DNA of 64,000 nt from Neobacillus mesonae (GCF_001636315.1 NZ_KV440949.1:3714973-3778972); one strand, 5' to 3'. Positions 50,297 through 60,437 are shown, numbered from the stretch's first letter. Notes: a model not told the origin generated them from the letters alone. Numbers and translations are program-made.

Positions 50297-52000
50297 TTAA
50301 GGAATCATAAAGCTTAACACTGAGTTTTGCAGCCACACGATGATGCCGATAATAACAACTAGGAAAATACTGTGTTTAATTGTAAAGCGGAACAGCTCTG
50401 ATTCCTTACCGACAAGGCCAACTGCTGCACAGGCAACGGCAATTGACTGCGGTGAAATCATTTTCCCGGTAACTCCGCCGGATGAGTTAGCGGCAAGAGC
50501 CAGAATTGGATTCATGCCAATGGATTCCGCAGTAACTTTCTGCAGGTTGGCAAATAAAACGTTTGCCGACGTATCTGAGCCAGTTACGAATACTCCCAGC
50601 CAGCCAAGGAAAGGCGAGAAGAATGGGAATAGAACCGCCCCTGTTTTAGCAAGGGCTAATCCAAGTGTTGTACTCATTCCTGCAACATTTATAACATAGG
50701 CAAATCCAACGACCGAAGCAATGGTGATCAGCGGGTACTTGACTTCATTCAATGTCTCCCCGAATGTTTCGACCCAAGCTTTCCATGACATTTTTACAAT
50801 AAACTTTGTGATAATCGCGGCTATTACAATTGCTGTACCGGCTGCCGCTAATATCTCCAATTTGTAGAATGCAGGTGCCGCAGCAGCTCCAGCTTTACTA
50901 ATCACTTTGTTATGAACCAAAGGCACTTCCGGCATAAATGTGAAGGCATGTCCAATTGAATTAATGGCTTTTAAAATGGCATTCGAGCCTTCATAGTGTC
51001 CGCTTAGGGCACTCTTGATTGTCGGTATTCCCCAAAGAGTAATCGTAGCGGTTAACAGAATGAATGGTGACCAGGCTTTAAAAATTTGCCCGCTGGTATA
51101 GTGAACCGCTTTCGATTTTCCTCCGGGAAGAGTAACCGCGGCAGTCGCGGCAAATTCTTGCTCCGCTGAAAAACGAAAAATGGTCTTAGGTTTCCAGAAA
51201 TTAAGAAAAATCGCTAATGATACTAAGGAAATAAGTGCTGATAAAATATCTGGCAGCTCAGGTCCTAAAAAGTTAGATGATAAATATTGCGCAATAGCAA
51301 ATGAAAGACCGGATACTAGAATTGCCGGTAACACTTCCATCGTTTTCTTAAAGCCAGCCATAATCAGTACTAGGTAAAACGGGATAAACGCTGATAAAAA
51401 GGGCAGCTGCCGGCCAATCATTTTAGAAATTTCTTTAGCCGGAATCCCGGTAGGTCCTTCCATTGCGATAACCGGTGTACCGATAGCGCCAAAGGCAACA
51501 GGTGCCGTGTTAGCGATTAAACAAATTCCGGCTGCGTAGAGCGGATTGAATCCCAGCCCGACCAATAAGGCGGCGGAAATCGCAACTGGTGCGCCAAAGC
51601 CTGCCGCTCCTTCAAGGAATGCGCCAAATGAAAAGGCTACCAATAATGCTTGCAAACGACGATCCTCTGTAATTGATAAGACCGAATGGCGAATGATATC
51701 GAATTGACCTGATTTTACGGTTAACTTGTATAAAAAGACTGAGGCAACGATGATCCAGCCGATTGGAAGTACGCCATAAACAGCTCCTTGTGTAGCCGAC
51801 ATGACCGCCATGCCAGCTGGAACTTTATAGGCAATAACGGCAATAATAATAGCGAGAATAAGTGTCGTCAAACCAGCTATATGGCCTTTCATCCTTTTAA
51901 TAGCTAAAGCCCAAAAGAAATAAAGAATGGGGATTAGGGCAACAATTGCGGTGAGGGCAAGACTGTTCCCAGCTGCCGTGAAATTTTGAGTAAATGTCAT
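50297..52000 (-). CDS. lutP: L-lactate permease (LctP family, LutP)
   Basis: Transporter of 567 residues with about 13-14 helices, full length for the family. Signatures: SFGAFLEGAAGFGAPVAISA near residue 128, TAPVAFGAIGTPVIAMEG near 168 and GWLGVFVTGSDTSANVLFA near 475, then SSGGVTGKMISPQSIAVACA. It imports lactate for the LutABC oxidase. Divergent from lutR, with LutR-type operator half-sites between them. Confidence 0.95.
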   Translation of the reverse strand: MTFTQNFTAAGNSLALTAIVALIPILYFFWALAIKRMKGHIAGLTTLILAIIIAVIAYKVPAGMAVMSATQGAVYGVLPIGWIIVASVFLYKLTVKSGQFDIIRHSVLSITEDRRLQALLVAFSFGAFLEGAAGFGAPVAISAALLVGLGFNPLYAAGICLIANTAPVAFGAIGTPVIAMEGPTGIPAKEISKMIGRQLPFLSAFIPFYLVLIMAGFKKTMEVLPAILVSGLSFAIAQYLSSNFLGPELPDILSALISLVSLAIFLNFWKPKTIFRFSAEQEFAATAAVTLPGGKSKAVHYTSGQIFKAWSPFILLTATITLWGIPTIKSALSGHYEGSNAILKAINSIGHAFTFMPEVPLVHNKVISKAGAAAAPAFYKLEILAAAGTAIVIAAIITKFIVKMSWKAWVETFGETLNEVKYPLITIASVVGFAYVINVAGMSTTLGLALAKTGAVLFPFFSPFLGWLGVFVTGSDTSANVLFANLQKVTAESIGMNPILALAANSSGGVTGKMISPQSIAVACAAVGLVGKESELFRFTIKHSIFLVVIIGIIVWLQNSVLSFMIP

Positions 52001-52095
52001 TCACATACTCCTCCTTGATTGATTTGTCATTTCATCGTATGTACCTGTAAAAAAACAGCCATCCTCCTGATCAAAACCGGTAATCGCTTTCAAAT

Positions 52096-52117
52096 GATGA
52101 CAAGGTCATCTGATGAC
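52096..52117. promoter_or_regulatory. LutR-type operator between lutP and lutR
   Basis: Three half-sites in a row: GATGAC (52096-52101), GTCATC (52105-52110) and GATGAC (52112-52117). The last two make the GTCATC-T-GATGAC palindrome. I recall TCATC-N-GATGA as the LutR site of B. subtilis. A second perfect copy precedes lutA. Confidence 0.85.
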
Positions 52118-52287
52118 TAGATGTTCAACATGGTGATATGAAAAATTATATTAATATTTAAATAAAATTACAATAAAAAATTTTATAGATTTTTTAATAG
52201 AATTTTTGAAGTAGATGCAAATCATTTGAAAAAAGGTATAATGAAAGGGCGTGTCAATGTTGATGAATTATTTAAAGGGGCACTGGT

Positions 52288-53022
52288 ATGAACTATAAAA
52301 AAATAAAACCAAAAAAAATATATGAAGAAGTAGCCGAGGCTATTTATGAAATGATTCGGTCCGGACAGCTCAAACCAGGAGATAAGCTTGACTCTGTCCA
52401 GCAGCTGGCGGAAAATTTCCAGGTGGGCCGTTCTGCAATCCGTGAGGCATTGACCTCATTACGGGCAATGGGACTTGTTGAAATGAAGCAGGGAGAAGGA
52501 ACATATGTAAAAGAATTTGAAAAAGATCAAATTACGTTTCCTTTATCCACTGCGATTTTAATGAACAAGGATGACATTGCGGAATTAGTAGAGGTACGGA
52601 AAATTGTCGAAAGCGGTACTGCGGCGGCTGCTGCGAAGAAAAGAACGGAACAGCATCTTTCTTTGATGGAGGCTGCCTTAGAGGCGATGCTTGAAGCAAA
52701 GGGCGATGAGGAATTGGGTGAAACAGCGGATTTAAAGTTTCACATGGCTCTGGCTGAAGCTGCCCATAACCAATTATTGCTCAACCTTATGAATCATGTG
52801 TCTGAGCTGATGGTCGAAACGATGCGGGAAACGAGAAAGGTTTGGCTTTTTTCGAAAGAAACCACGATTGAGCAGCTTTATAAAGAGCATTTGGCGATTT
52901 ATGAAGCAATCAAATCACAGGACGAAGAAGCAGCTCGGAATAGCATGCTGACTCACCTTGAAAATGTAGATGCTATTCTAGGAAAGTACTTCCAGCACAC
53001 AACAAAGTTTAACGGGGAGTAA
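52288..53022 (+). CDS. lutR: FadR-family GntR regulator of lactate utilisation
   Basis: Regulator of 244 residues. N-terminal winged helix: IYEEVAEAIYEMIRSGQLKP then LAENFQVGRSAIREALTSLR and GEGTYVKEF; C-terminal all-helical FCD ligand domain about 85-230 with EVRKIVESGTAAAAA, the metal ligand Asp/His set LKFHMALAEAAHN and the later HLAIYEAIKSQD. AAGGGG lies 7 bases before ATG 52288. It sits between its two presumed targets, lutP and lutABC, each with a GTCATC-N-GATGAC operator. Lactate probably relieves repression. Confidence 0.92.
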   Translation: MNYKKIKPKKIYEEVAEAIYEMIRSGQLKPGDKLDSVQQLAENFQVGRSAIREALTSLRAMGLVEMKQGEGTYVKEFEKDQITFPLSTAILMNKDDIAELVEVRKIVESGTAAAAAKKRTEQHLSLMEAALEAMLEAKGDEELGETADLKFHMALAEAAHNQLLLNLMNHVSELMVETMRETRKVWLFSKETTIEQLYKEHLAIYEAIKSQDEEAARNSMLTHLENVDAILGKYFQHTTKFNGE

Positions 53023-53042
53023 CAACTTATTTCTAAAGGGTT

Positions 53043-53068
53043 CTCATAATATTGAGAGCCTTTTTTGT
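53043..53068 (+). terminator. intrinsic terminator of lutR
   Basis: GGTTCTCA-type arm pairs with TTGAGAGCC, followed by T6, shortly after the stop codon. Confidence 0.85.
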
Positions 53069-53155
53069 GTTTCTTTAAATCAAGAAAAAATGCTTTTTTT
53101 GATGAAAGCCCTTCCTTAGGTTGATAATTTTGGTGTAAGATATAAAATATATTAA

Positions 53156-53168
53156 GTCATCAGATGAC
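53156..53168. promoter_or_regulatory. LutR-type operator before lutABC
   Basis: Perfect palindrome GTCATC-A-GATGAC, 57 bp before the lutA start, identical in half-sites to the one at 52105-52117. Confidence 0.85.
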
Positions 53169-53224
53169 CGGTTAACTAGCAAATAAACATGGAGATAGAA
53201 ATTATTTTTGAGAGGAAGAGAAAA

Positions 53225-53941
53225 ATGAAGGTTACTCTTTTTGCGACTTGTATCGTTGATATGTTCCAAGGTAATGTTGGCAAAGCGACTGTTGAATTGC
53301 TTGAAAGGCTTGGATGTGAAGTGGAATTCCCGGAATCGCAAGTTTGCTGCGGACAGCCCTCGTATAACAGCGGTTATGTGAAGGAATCGAAAGAAGCGAT
53401 GAAGCGTATGATTGAGACGTTCAGCGACGCCGAATATGTTGTTTCACCTTCCGGTTCGTGTGCGTTTATGTTCCATGAGTATCCTCATATTTTTGCCGGT
53501 GACCCTGTATGGGAGCCGAAAGCAAAGGCATTAGCCGCTAAAACGTATGAGCTGACGCAGTTTATCGTTGAAGTGTTAAAAATAGAAGATGTCGGTGCCA
53601 GATTTGAGGGAAATGTCACCTATCACACCTCCTGCCATATGACGAGATTACTAGGGGTTAAAGAACCGCCTATGATTCTTTTAAAAAATGTCAAAGGCCT
53701 GAAGTTCACTGAATTACCTGGTAAGGAACAATGCTGCGGCTTTGGCGGCACCTTCTCTGTAAAAATGGCACAGATTTCCGAGCAGATGGTGGATGAAAAA
53801 GTTCGCCATGTCGAAGAAACCGGAGCACAGTACCTGGTGGGTGCGGACGCGGCCTGCTTAATGAATATCGGCGGCCGAATGGAAAGACTGGGGAAACCGG
53901 TGAAAGTGCTGCATATTGCGGAAGTATTAAACAGCCGATAA
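53225..53941 (+). CDS. lutA: L-lactate utilisation protein LutA (CCG-domain iron-sulfur subunit)
   Basis: Cytosolic subunit of 238 residues, the same length as B. subtilis LutA. Two CCG cysteine motifs: C41-C42-G in [11 protein letters not shown] and C170-C171-G in [13 protein letters not shown], plus single conserved cysteines in ATCIVD and [11 protein letters not shown]. These bind an iron-sulfur cluster of the GlpC/HdrB type. ATG 53225 (AGAGGAAG upstream) gives the family N-terminus [14 protein letters not shown]. With LutB and LutC it oxidises L-lactate to pyruvate. Confidence 0.96.
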   Translation: MKVTLFATCIVDMFQGNVGKATVELLERLGCEVEFPESQVCCGQPSYNSGYVKESKEAMKRMIETFSDAEYVVSPSGSCAFMFHEYPHIFAGDPVWEPKAKALAAKTYELTQFIVEVLKIEDVGARFEGNVTYHTSCHMTRLLGVKEPPMILLKNVKGLKFTELPGKEQCCGFGGTFSVKMAQISEQMVDEKVRHVEETGAQYLVGADAACLMNIGGRMERLGKPVKVLHIAEVLNSR

Positions 53942-53968
53942 TTTTTTATAAAGTGGGGGGAATTTCCT

Positions 53969-55402
53969 ATGGCAATGAAGATTGGCACGGAGAAGTTTAA
54001 GGAACGTGTGGAAAATGGCATACATGATGATTTCATGCGCGGTGCGGTAGCCTCGGCGCAGGACGGAATGAGCCAGAAGCGAAGGGCGGCAACAACCGAA
54101 GAGCTTGGTAACTGGGAAGACTGGCGCAATCATGGCGAGGAAATCCGCCAGCATGTTCTAGAGTACTTGGATTTTTACTTGGAGCAGCTAAGTGAAAATG
54201 TGGCCAAACGCGGCGGGCATGTCTTTTTCGCGCAGACGAAGGAAGAGGCAAATGAATATATCAGAAGCGTTGTCCAAAAGAAAAACGCTAAAAAAATAGT
54301 GAAATCCAAATCAATGGTTACCGAAGAAATCAGCTTGAACGCAATGCTTGAGGAGGAAGGCTGTGATGTCGTCGAAACGGACCTTGGGGAATACATACTC
54401 CAGCTGGATGAACATGATCCTCCTTCACATATTGTGGCACCGGCTTTGCATAAAAATAGAGAGCAAATACGCGAGGTATTTGAAAAAAAACTTGGCTATA
54501 CTAAATCATCCAATCCGGAAGAACTTTGCTACCAAGCACGTGTTACCCTTCGCGAGAAGTTTTTAGAAGCGGATGTTGGCATCACTGGCTGTAACTTTGC
54601 GGTGGCGGAAACAGGCTCTTTCTGTTTAGTTACAAATGAAGGAAATGCCGATTTAGTAACGGCACTGCCAAAAACGCAAATTACCGTCATGGGGATGGAG
54701 CGGCTTGTACCGACCTTTGAGGAAATGGAAGTACTTGTGAGCATGCTGACCAGAAATGCCGTTGGGCAGAAGCTGACCAGCTATATTACTGTATTGACCG
54801 GACCGCGGGAGGAATTAGATGTCGACGGACCTGAAGAATTCCACCTGGTAATCGTGGATAATGGAAGATCAAAAATTCTCGGCGGTGAATTCCAGTCAGT
54901 ATTGCAATGTATCCGCTGCGCTGCTTGTATTAACGTATGTCCGGTGTATCGTCACATTGGCGGCCACTCTTACGGTTCGATTTATCCAGGACCAATTGGC
55001 GCTGTTCTTACTCCGTTATTGGGCGGCTATGATGAATACAAGGAGCTTCCGTACGCTTCTACACTTTGCGGTGCCTGTACGGAGGTCTGCCCAGTGAAAA
55101 TTCCGCTGCACAACCTGCTGCATAAACACCGTGAGGTTATTGTGGAGAAAGAAGGAAAAGCACCGGTTTCAGAAAAACTATTAATGAAAGCCTTTGGGCT
55201 AGGAGCCTCTTCTCCAACTCTTTATAAAATTGGTTCTAAAATTGCACCGGCAGCACTAAATCCATTTACATCAGGGGATAAGATCTCCAAAGGACCGGGA
55301 CCATTAAAGGCATGGACGGAAATTCGAGAATTCCCTGCGCCGAATAAAGAGAGATTCAGAGATTGGTTTAAAAATCGCGACAAAGGAGACAAAAACTCAT
55401 GA
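53969..55402 (+). CDS. lutB: L-lactate utilisation protein LutB (iron-sulfur subunit)
   Basis: Protein of 477 residues. The N-terminal LUD domain (about 70-300) has [20 protein letters not shown] and the [17 protein letters not shown] motif; two [4Fe-4S] motifs follow, C314[11 protein letters not shown] and C367-GACTEVCP, then a C-terminal DUF3390 region ending [18 protein letters not shown]. It passes electrons from lactate. It starts 27 bases after lutA and overlaps lutC by four bases. Confidence 0.96.
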   Translation: MAMKIGTEKFKERVENGIHDDFMRGAVASAQDGMSQKRRAATTEELGNWEDWRNHGEEIRQHVLEYLDFYLEQLSENVAKRGGHVFFAQTKEEANEYIRSVVQKKNAKKIVKSKSMVTEEISLNAMLEEEGCDVVETDLGEYILQLDEHDPPSHIVAPALHKNREQIREVFEKKLGYTKSSNPEELCYQARVTLREKFLEADVGITGCNFAVAETGSFCLVTNEGNADLVTALPKTQITVMGMERLVPTFEEMEVLVSMLTRNAVGQKLTSYITVLTGPREELDVDGPEEFHLVIVDNGRSKILGGEFQSVLQCIRCAACINVCPVYRHIGGHSYGSIYPGPIGAVLTPLLGGYDEYKELPYASTLCGACTEVCPVKIPLHNLLHKHREVIVEKEGKAPVSEKLLMKAFGLGASSPTLYKIGSKIAPAALNPFTSGDKISKGPGPLKAWTEIREFPAPNKERFRDWFKNRDKGDKNS

Positions 55403-56118
55403 TTGGCACTATCCATAATCGAGATAAATTTTTAAATCAAATTGCCAGCCAGCTGAACCGGCCTCGAAAGTCCGCCCCGATTGAACGGCCAGCTTGGAAA
55501 TACCAGCCGCAATATGAAATCTATAAGGATGCGTCGCAGGATGAGCTGCTAGAGATTTTGAAGGAACATTGTAAAAAAATTCATACGAAGATTTTTACTA
55601 CAGATTTGGCAGAGCTGCCGGTAGTCGTGAATAATGTGGTTGCTGAGTATGGCGGCGGTTCAGTGGTGACATGGAAGGACGAGCGCTTCTCCAAGTGGGG
55701 GCTTGACCCTTTAATGAAAGAAAAGTGGCCTTCTGAAAATATTGATGTATTTGAATGGGATTATACATTGGGAGAAGAGAATGTCCGTCAGGCAGAGAAA
55801 GCGAATGTCGGCATCACGATTAGTGAAATTACCCTTGCGGAATCCGGTACGGTTGTCCTGTTTAGCGATAAGGATAAGGGAAGAACGGTCAGCTTTTTAC
55901 CAGCCACATCGATTATGCTGATTCCAAAAAGCACCCTTGTTCCAAGGATGACGCAGGCAGCAGTGAAAATGCGGGAGATCCATGAAGAGACCGGACATGT
56001 GGCCTCATGCATTAACTTTATCACCGGCCCGAGTAACTCAGCCGATATTGAACTCAATCTGGTAGTCGGCGTCCATGGCCCAATTAAAGCTACTTATATT
56101 GTAATTAATGATTTGTAA
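55399..56118 (+). CDS. lutC: L-lactate utilisation protein LutC (LUD domain)
   Basis: Protein of 239 residues of the LUD family, the third subunit. Conserved parts are [40 protein letters not shown] and [22 protein letters not shown] with the conserved Gly-Pro-Ser-x-Ser-x-Asp-Ile. The ATGA overlap couples it to lutB. No terminator with a good T-tail follows at once; 21-bp-spaced repeats do. Confidence 0.95.
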   Translation: MIGTIHNRDKFLNQIASQLNRPRKSAPIERPAWKYQPQYEIYKDASQDELLEILKEHCKKIHTKIFTTDLAELPVVVNNVVAEYGGGSVVTWKDERFSKWGLDPLMKEKWPSENIDVFEWDYTLGEENVRQAEKANVGITISEITLAESGTVVLFSDKDKGRTVSFLPATSIMLIPKSTLVPRMTQAAVKMREIHEETGHVASCINFITGPSNSADIELNLVVGVHGPIKATYIVINDL

Positions 56119-56162
56119 TTTTTTAAAGGCTCTTTTCTAAAAATACAGTTCTTTTTCTGATT

Positions 56163-56254
56163 CGCTAATAGAACATCAATTTTCGCTAATAAAATAGCAA
56201 AAATCGCTAATAGAACTTAAAGATTCGCTAATAGAAACCCAAAACCCGCTAATA
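56163..56254. repeat. five CGCTAATA repeats spaced exactly 21 bp
   Basis: CGCTAATA starts at 56163, 56184, 56205, 56226 and 56247: four steps of exactly 21 bp. Intervening 13-mers differ (GAACATCAATTTT, AAATAGCAAAAAT and so on). Two turns of DNA per step place all cores on one face. The layout is that of 13711-13802 with another core. It lies between lutC and the convergent amidohydrolase gene, so it is not in an obvious promoter. Confidence 0.93.
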
Positions 56255-56368
56255 GGGTATAATTTTGTACTGTAATCATGATATCTGAAAGTTAAAACTT
56301 ACGTAATAACAACAATATTTACAAGAATTGAGGAGCCGCGTCCAAACTACTGGATGCGCCTCCTCTTT

Positions 56369-57226
56369 CTATTCTATCAATGGCTTTATTTTCGGAAACA
56401 GCTTTACCGCATTATTGAAAAATACGTCCTCGTGCGCTTCCTTGGGAATAAGCTCCTTGATTAAATCAATATATGGCTGTACCTGGACCAACGGCCAGTC
56501 GGTGCCAAACAAAAACTTCGAGTAATCATCCGTAAACGCTAATGCATGTTTTAAATGATTAAAAAAGTAAGGGGAATCCAGCTTTTTCTGCAAATCCTCC
56601 CGCGTACCAACAAGAAGCCCCGACAAATCCGCATACATATTGCGATTTTTATACAAAACCTCGGCGCCATCAAGCACCCACGGGTCACCAAAATGGGCCA
56701 TCATGAAGTTAATCTCCCTGTTTTTTACCGCCACTTCATCCAAGGTAAGCGGATGGGCATACTTCAGCAAGCCGCGCTCTGAGTAGGTATCACCTGTATG
56801 AAACACGACCGGCAGTCCATATTTGACCGCCAGCTCGTATACGGGGCTGTACACCTCATCATAGGCAAAGAACGGATAGTAGCCAAGATAAATTTTAATT
56901 CCGACAACCTCAGGATTCGAAAGGCATGCTTCAAGTGCCGCTAATTCTTGACGGGCTAAACGATATGGATTAATCCCTGGGCAATAACAAACGTTTGCTG
57001 GAATCTGCTCCTCTAAATCAAGTCCCATCGGTGTCGCAGTCTCGTAATCCGGGAAACCGTCCGCCTTCGTTTCTGTCAGCCCCATGGCAATGCCGAGGAC
57101 AACGTTCGCATCCCGGTACTCTTGCGCTAAGCCAGCTGAAGTATAATCCAGCTTGGATAGATTGGCGGCGGTATCTTTAAAACTGGTAATGTTGGAAAAA
57201 TGTAAATGGGCATCAATAATTCGCAT
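56369..57226 (-). CDS. amidohydrolase-family metal-dependent hydrolase
   Basis: TIM-barrel hydrolase of 285 residues (amidohydrolase_2/ACMSD-like). Metal-ligand motifs: DAHLHFSN (H-x-H) at the start, LPVVFHTGDTY with His about 145, FMMAHFGDPWVLDG with His about 177, and FGTDWPLV with the catalytic Asp near 247. ATG 57226 is chosen with AGGAGG 6 bases upstream. It starts 13 bases after the 1027-residue GNAT fusion on the same strand, so the two are co-expressed. Substrate unknown; decarboxylases and lactonases share the fold. Confidence 0.88.
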   Translation of the reverse strand: MRIIDAHLHFSNITSFKDTAANLSKLDYTSAGLAQEYRDANVVLGIAMGLTETKADGFPDYETATPMGLDLEEQIPANVCYCPGINPYRLARQELAALEACLSNPEVVGIKIYLGYYPFFAYDEVYSPVYELAVKYGLPVVFHTGDTYSERGLLKYAHPLTLDEVAVKNREINFMMAHFGDPWVLDGAEVLYKNRNMYADLSGLLVGTREDLQKKLDSPYFFNHLKHALAFTDDYSKFLFGTDWPLVQVQPYIDLIKELIPKEAHEDVFFNNAVKLFPKIKPLIE

Positions 57227-57239
57227 CATCTGCCTCCTT

Positions 57240-60200
57240 TCAGCTGCCGGAACGATTAAAGCGAATTGTTTTTAAAGCGTGCAGCGCATCTTCCGGAATG
57301 GCTTCATTGTTAAATAAATAGAAAATTGGTTTGGTCCAATATGTTTCACCGTGACCCAATTGAAGCAGCGAATAAACACTATGGTGGGTTACTTCTTTAT
57401 TCAAATAAAGCTCTGATTTTCCTCCATGATAATCAGAAATGACTTGCAGTGTCTCGGCTACAGCATCATGACCGATGATGAAGCTCTTGTTCACATCAAT
57501 CTCCATTTCGCCTTTTCCAAATTTATGATTTAATCCATCATTCGAAATCCAGCTATTATTTTTATTTTTAAACGCAGCTTGGCAATACCAGCCTTCATTT
57601 TTAAAATATTGGTTCGTACCCTGCAGAATTTCAGTTGTATGACACATTACCGGCGCACCCGGGAGCAGCAAAAAATATTGGTTAAAGGTAAGTCCCTTAA
57701 AGGTTTCGTGCTGTGTAATTTGAACCTGAACCTTTATTCCCGTCCAGCCATTTCCTTTGTTATCGGTGAGGCTGGCAAACTCCGCAGACCGCTCTTCTTT
57801 TAACAACGAGTTTCCGGAAATGTTCAGCAATGCATTCCGAATACCGCCTGGCCATGGATTCCACCAAGATTTTGGCTTTAGCGCAGGGAAGGATGTATCC
57901 AGCCATTCTTGCCCGTTATTACTTAAAGAGTACAGACCAGGGAAAAAGTCAGGTGCTGCTTTGATGGTGTTGAGCCCATTATCCACGTGGTAAACTGGGA
58001 TTCCTTCTTCAACATATTGGTCTGTTTGAATTACTGAATGATCGGTTTGGATCATAAGCGCTTGATGGACAGAGCTTGCTAACTTTAGGTCAGCATTAAG
58101 TTTTAGCAGCTTAACCTTGGATTGCCCTTTGAAATGAAGTGGAAATACTGCTTCATTTTTTCCGTCTTCTTCGGAAAAATGCTTTGTTATTGCTGGTTGG
58201 TCGTCATCCAGAAGACGAAGTTCCCCATCCAAATTCGACAGTTTACTATCTTTATAATGAACTGTCGCTTGTTCTTGGACGAACGGGTTATGGTTCTTAG
58301 GATAAAATTGCACGGGCTGAGCAGCTGGTTTCTCATCTGCATGTACTTTTTTACGAGCAAAGGCCTGAAAAGCATCCCAGGTTGGAAAAGCCCCGACTGA
58401 AAAGTAAGTTGGTTCTGTCTTGGCTGTCCCGTTGGCATGGATGACGCCAAGATTGTGTTCAAAGAATAAGAACCAATGAAGGAACTGAACCTTTGTGTCA
58501 CTGCTCCAGCAAAATCCGCTCGGCAATGCCGGATGGCGCTTAAATATCCAATTTTCATGAAACTTTTCACCCTGCCAATATTCCAGCATGCCATCCTTCA
58601 TTTCATTAATTTCGATAAGCCCGCCATCATAAGGGAGGACAGATTGGTACAAAGATTGAGCAAAATTATGACTGTCATTCAGCCAGATTTCCTGTTTCGT
58701 TGCTTCAGCTGCCAGATTATGAATTTCATAGTGATGTTCCATTAATCCTTCTGCATACACATTGGCGACAGAATAAAGCTTAAGGTCCGGGTAAGTCTCC
58801 GATTGATAAATTGCTTTTAAACAAACAGTGCCCTGTTCCTCAAAAAATTCCACTTGCTCCGGACGTTTTTTTGAAAATTCACTGGAAAACGGCTTGCCAA
58901 GCTTTGGGTAGAAAAAGAAAGACTCTTCATCGAACGCGAATCCAGTGCGCCCGAAATATAGGCGATTATCGAACTTACTCAAATAGGCATGGGCACAGCC
59001 GTTATAAACATGCCAATAGTCCGCACATTCGCCGGTTAATTTGAAGCCCATCCCGTAAAACGCTAAGCCGATTTCTTTTGAAAAAAGAACCTTTTCTCCG
59101 GAATTCTTGATCGCTTGAATTTGTAACTTCTTTTGATAAAAGCCGTAGCTAGTTAAACGATACGCCACTGGAAGGAGTTTCCGTTCCTTTGCTTCCATGG
59201 TAATTCGAATCTGCTCTTCCTCGAACTCAATAAATGGTGCCTTCGGTAATGTAAAGGCAAATTGTACTTCTTCATTAAAATGGTTCTCCAGCTCTAAATA
59301 GAACTGTGAAGCGGTTTCAAGGAACGGCGGATCATTCGGTATTTTTGCCGTCATCCGGGCAGGGTATTTGCTGTTGATTCCAAGCTTGAAGTCTGCTTCT
59401 TTTCCATTGATTTTTAATGTAGCCGATACGGTTGGATGGGTGCGCCAAATATTTTGCTCTTCGGAGATTTCCCCGACAAAGAATCGGCCTTCAACAACGG
59501 TCGAATCCGTTACTGTCAGCTGTTTTGAAAAATCAAAGCGGATATTTTGGTCATCATAGCCATTGATGTTGATTTGCAATGGCTCGTTTGTCTTGTTTTC
59601 AATATGAAAATGAATCGGATATTCAGTGCCAAAAATTAAGTCCTGCTGTTCAGTGGAAGCATAGATCAAGTACTGGTCTGTTTCAATCAATCTGAGCCCC
59701 CGGCCTTTGCGCTCATACTCCAATCTTAGCTTACTGCCGTCCTTTTCCCACTTGTATTCATAAAAATCAAAGCCATTTTCTTTTCTGCCATCCGGCTTTA
59801 TTTCGATGTCCATTTTGCGGTCAGTGTACCAGTCCGCTTTTTTAAAAAAATCTTGGACAGCTTCTGTTGTGAGTACAGAAGGGATAAAGTTCATCAGATG
59901 AACGGTGTCGTCTCTGTTTTCCCAGAAAAAGCCGCATTTTTTGTACAATGGGACTGCTTTTGTATTGCCGCCCCATGTATAAAGGTCAAGTCGCGGCCAT
60001 CCTAGTTCGATGGTCCTTTCGACGGCCTTTAGCACGAGCTGTTTGCCGATTTTCTTTCCTTGATATTCTTCACGCACGTTAAGCAGGGGAATGTAGAGTG
60101 CACCGCTGTCCTCGCGATATTCGCTGACCCCGCAATAGCCGGCAACACTGTTTCCATCTATGGCTAAATAAGTATTTAGGTTAATTGAATTCTCTTCCTG

Positions 60201-60323
60201 CTGCCTGACACTTGCGGCAGTCGAAATGTCACTTCCGCCGCCCCAGCCGTCACGGCTATGATTCCACATATCAGCAACTTGTTCGGCCAATTCATGAGTA
60301 TATTCCACTATTTTAGTTTTCAT
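57240..60323 (-). CDS. 1027-residue protein: GNAT acetyltransferase fused to a large beta-rich, carbohydrate-enzyme-like region
   Basis: Residues 1-150 are a GNAT domain: VREEYQGKKIGKQLVLKAVE is the acetyl-CoA motif and NTKAVPLYKKCGFFWENRDD the last strand. About 880 residues follow with repeated beta-sandwich character (for example YPIHFHIENKTNEPLQINI, FYLELENHFNEEVQFAFTLP) and then a galactose-mutarotase/glycosidase-like section with SFFFYPKLGKPFSSEFSKKR, HHYEIHN, and SWWNPWPGGIRNALLN. No signal peptide or TM segment. GAGGGAG is 7 bases before ATG 60323. Behind it is a structured leader and in front the amidohydrolase. I know no characterised protein with this architecture; acetylation plus processing of a sugar compound is only a guess. 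Confidence 0.8.
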   Translation of the reverse strand: MKTKIVEYTHELAEQVADMWNHSRDGWGGGSDISTAASVRQQEENSINLNTYLAIDGNSVAGYCGVSEYREDSGALYIPLLNVREEYQGKKIGKQLVLKAVERTIELGWPRLDLYTWGGNTKAVPLYKKCGFFWENRDDTVHLMNFIPSVLTTEAVQDFFKKADWYTDRKMDIEIKPDGRKENGFDFYEYKWEKDGSKLRLEYERKGRGLRLIETDQYLIYASTEQQDLIFGTEYPIHFHIENKTNEPLQININGYDDQNIRFDFSKQLTVTDSTVVEGRFFVGEISEEQNIWRTHPTVSATLKINGKEADFKLGINSKYPARMTAKIPNDPPFLETASQFYLELENHFNEEVQFAFTLPKAPFIEFEEEQIRITMEAKERKLLPVAYRLTSYGFYQKKLQIQAIKNSGEKVLFSKEIGLAFYGMGFKLTGECADYWHVYNGCAHAYLSKFDNRLYFGRTGFAFDEESFFFYPKLGKPFSSEFSKKRPEQVEFFEEQGTVCLKAIYQSETYPDLKLYSVANVYAEGLMEHHYEIHNLAAEATKQEIWLNDSHNFAQSLYQSVLPYDGGLIEINEMKDGMLEYWQGEKFHENWIFKRHPALPSGFCWSSDTKVQFLHWFLFFEHNLGVIHANGTAKTEPTYFSVGAFPTWDAFQAFARKKVHADEKPAAQPVQFYPKNHNPFVQEQATVHYKDSKLSNLDGELRLLDDDQPAITKHFSEEDGKNEAVFPLHFKGQSKVKLLKLNADLKLASSVHQALMIQTDHSVIQTDQYVEEGIPVYHVDNGLNTIKAAPDFFPGLYSLSNNGQEWLDTSFPALKPKSWWNPWPGGIRNALLNISGNSLLKEERSAEFASLTDNKGNGWTGIKVQVQITQHETFKGLTFNQYFLLLPGAPVMCHTTEILQGTNQYFKNEGWYCQAAFKNKNNSWISNDGLNHKFGKGEMEIDVNKSFIIGHDAVAETLQVISDYHGGKSELYLNKEVTHHSVYSLLQLGHGETYWTKPIFYLFNNEAIPEDALHALKTIRFNRSGS

Positions 60324-60354
60324 ATGGTTACTCCCTCATTTGAAGTTTTTTTCG

Positions 60355-60411
60355 CTAACCATCCTCGATTACCTCAACGCTTGAAAAATTAGTTAACTGA
60401 ATCTTGATCAT
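60355..60411 (-). CDS. 18-codon leader ORF before the GNAT fusion
   Basis: ATG 60411 has an AAAGGGGG ribosome site exactly 8 bases upstream, better than that of the main gene. The peptide is MIKIQLTNFSSVEVIEDG and ends 31 bases before the ATG of the large gene. It lies after the leader terminator. It may be a small regulatory or coupling peptide; the start resembles a TGS-domain N-terminus, which could mean a decayed remnant. Confidence 0.5.
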   Translation of the reverse strand: MIKIQLTNFSSVEVIEDG

Positions 60412-60437
60412 GTTAAAAACCCCCTTTCATAAATTTG

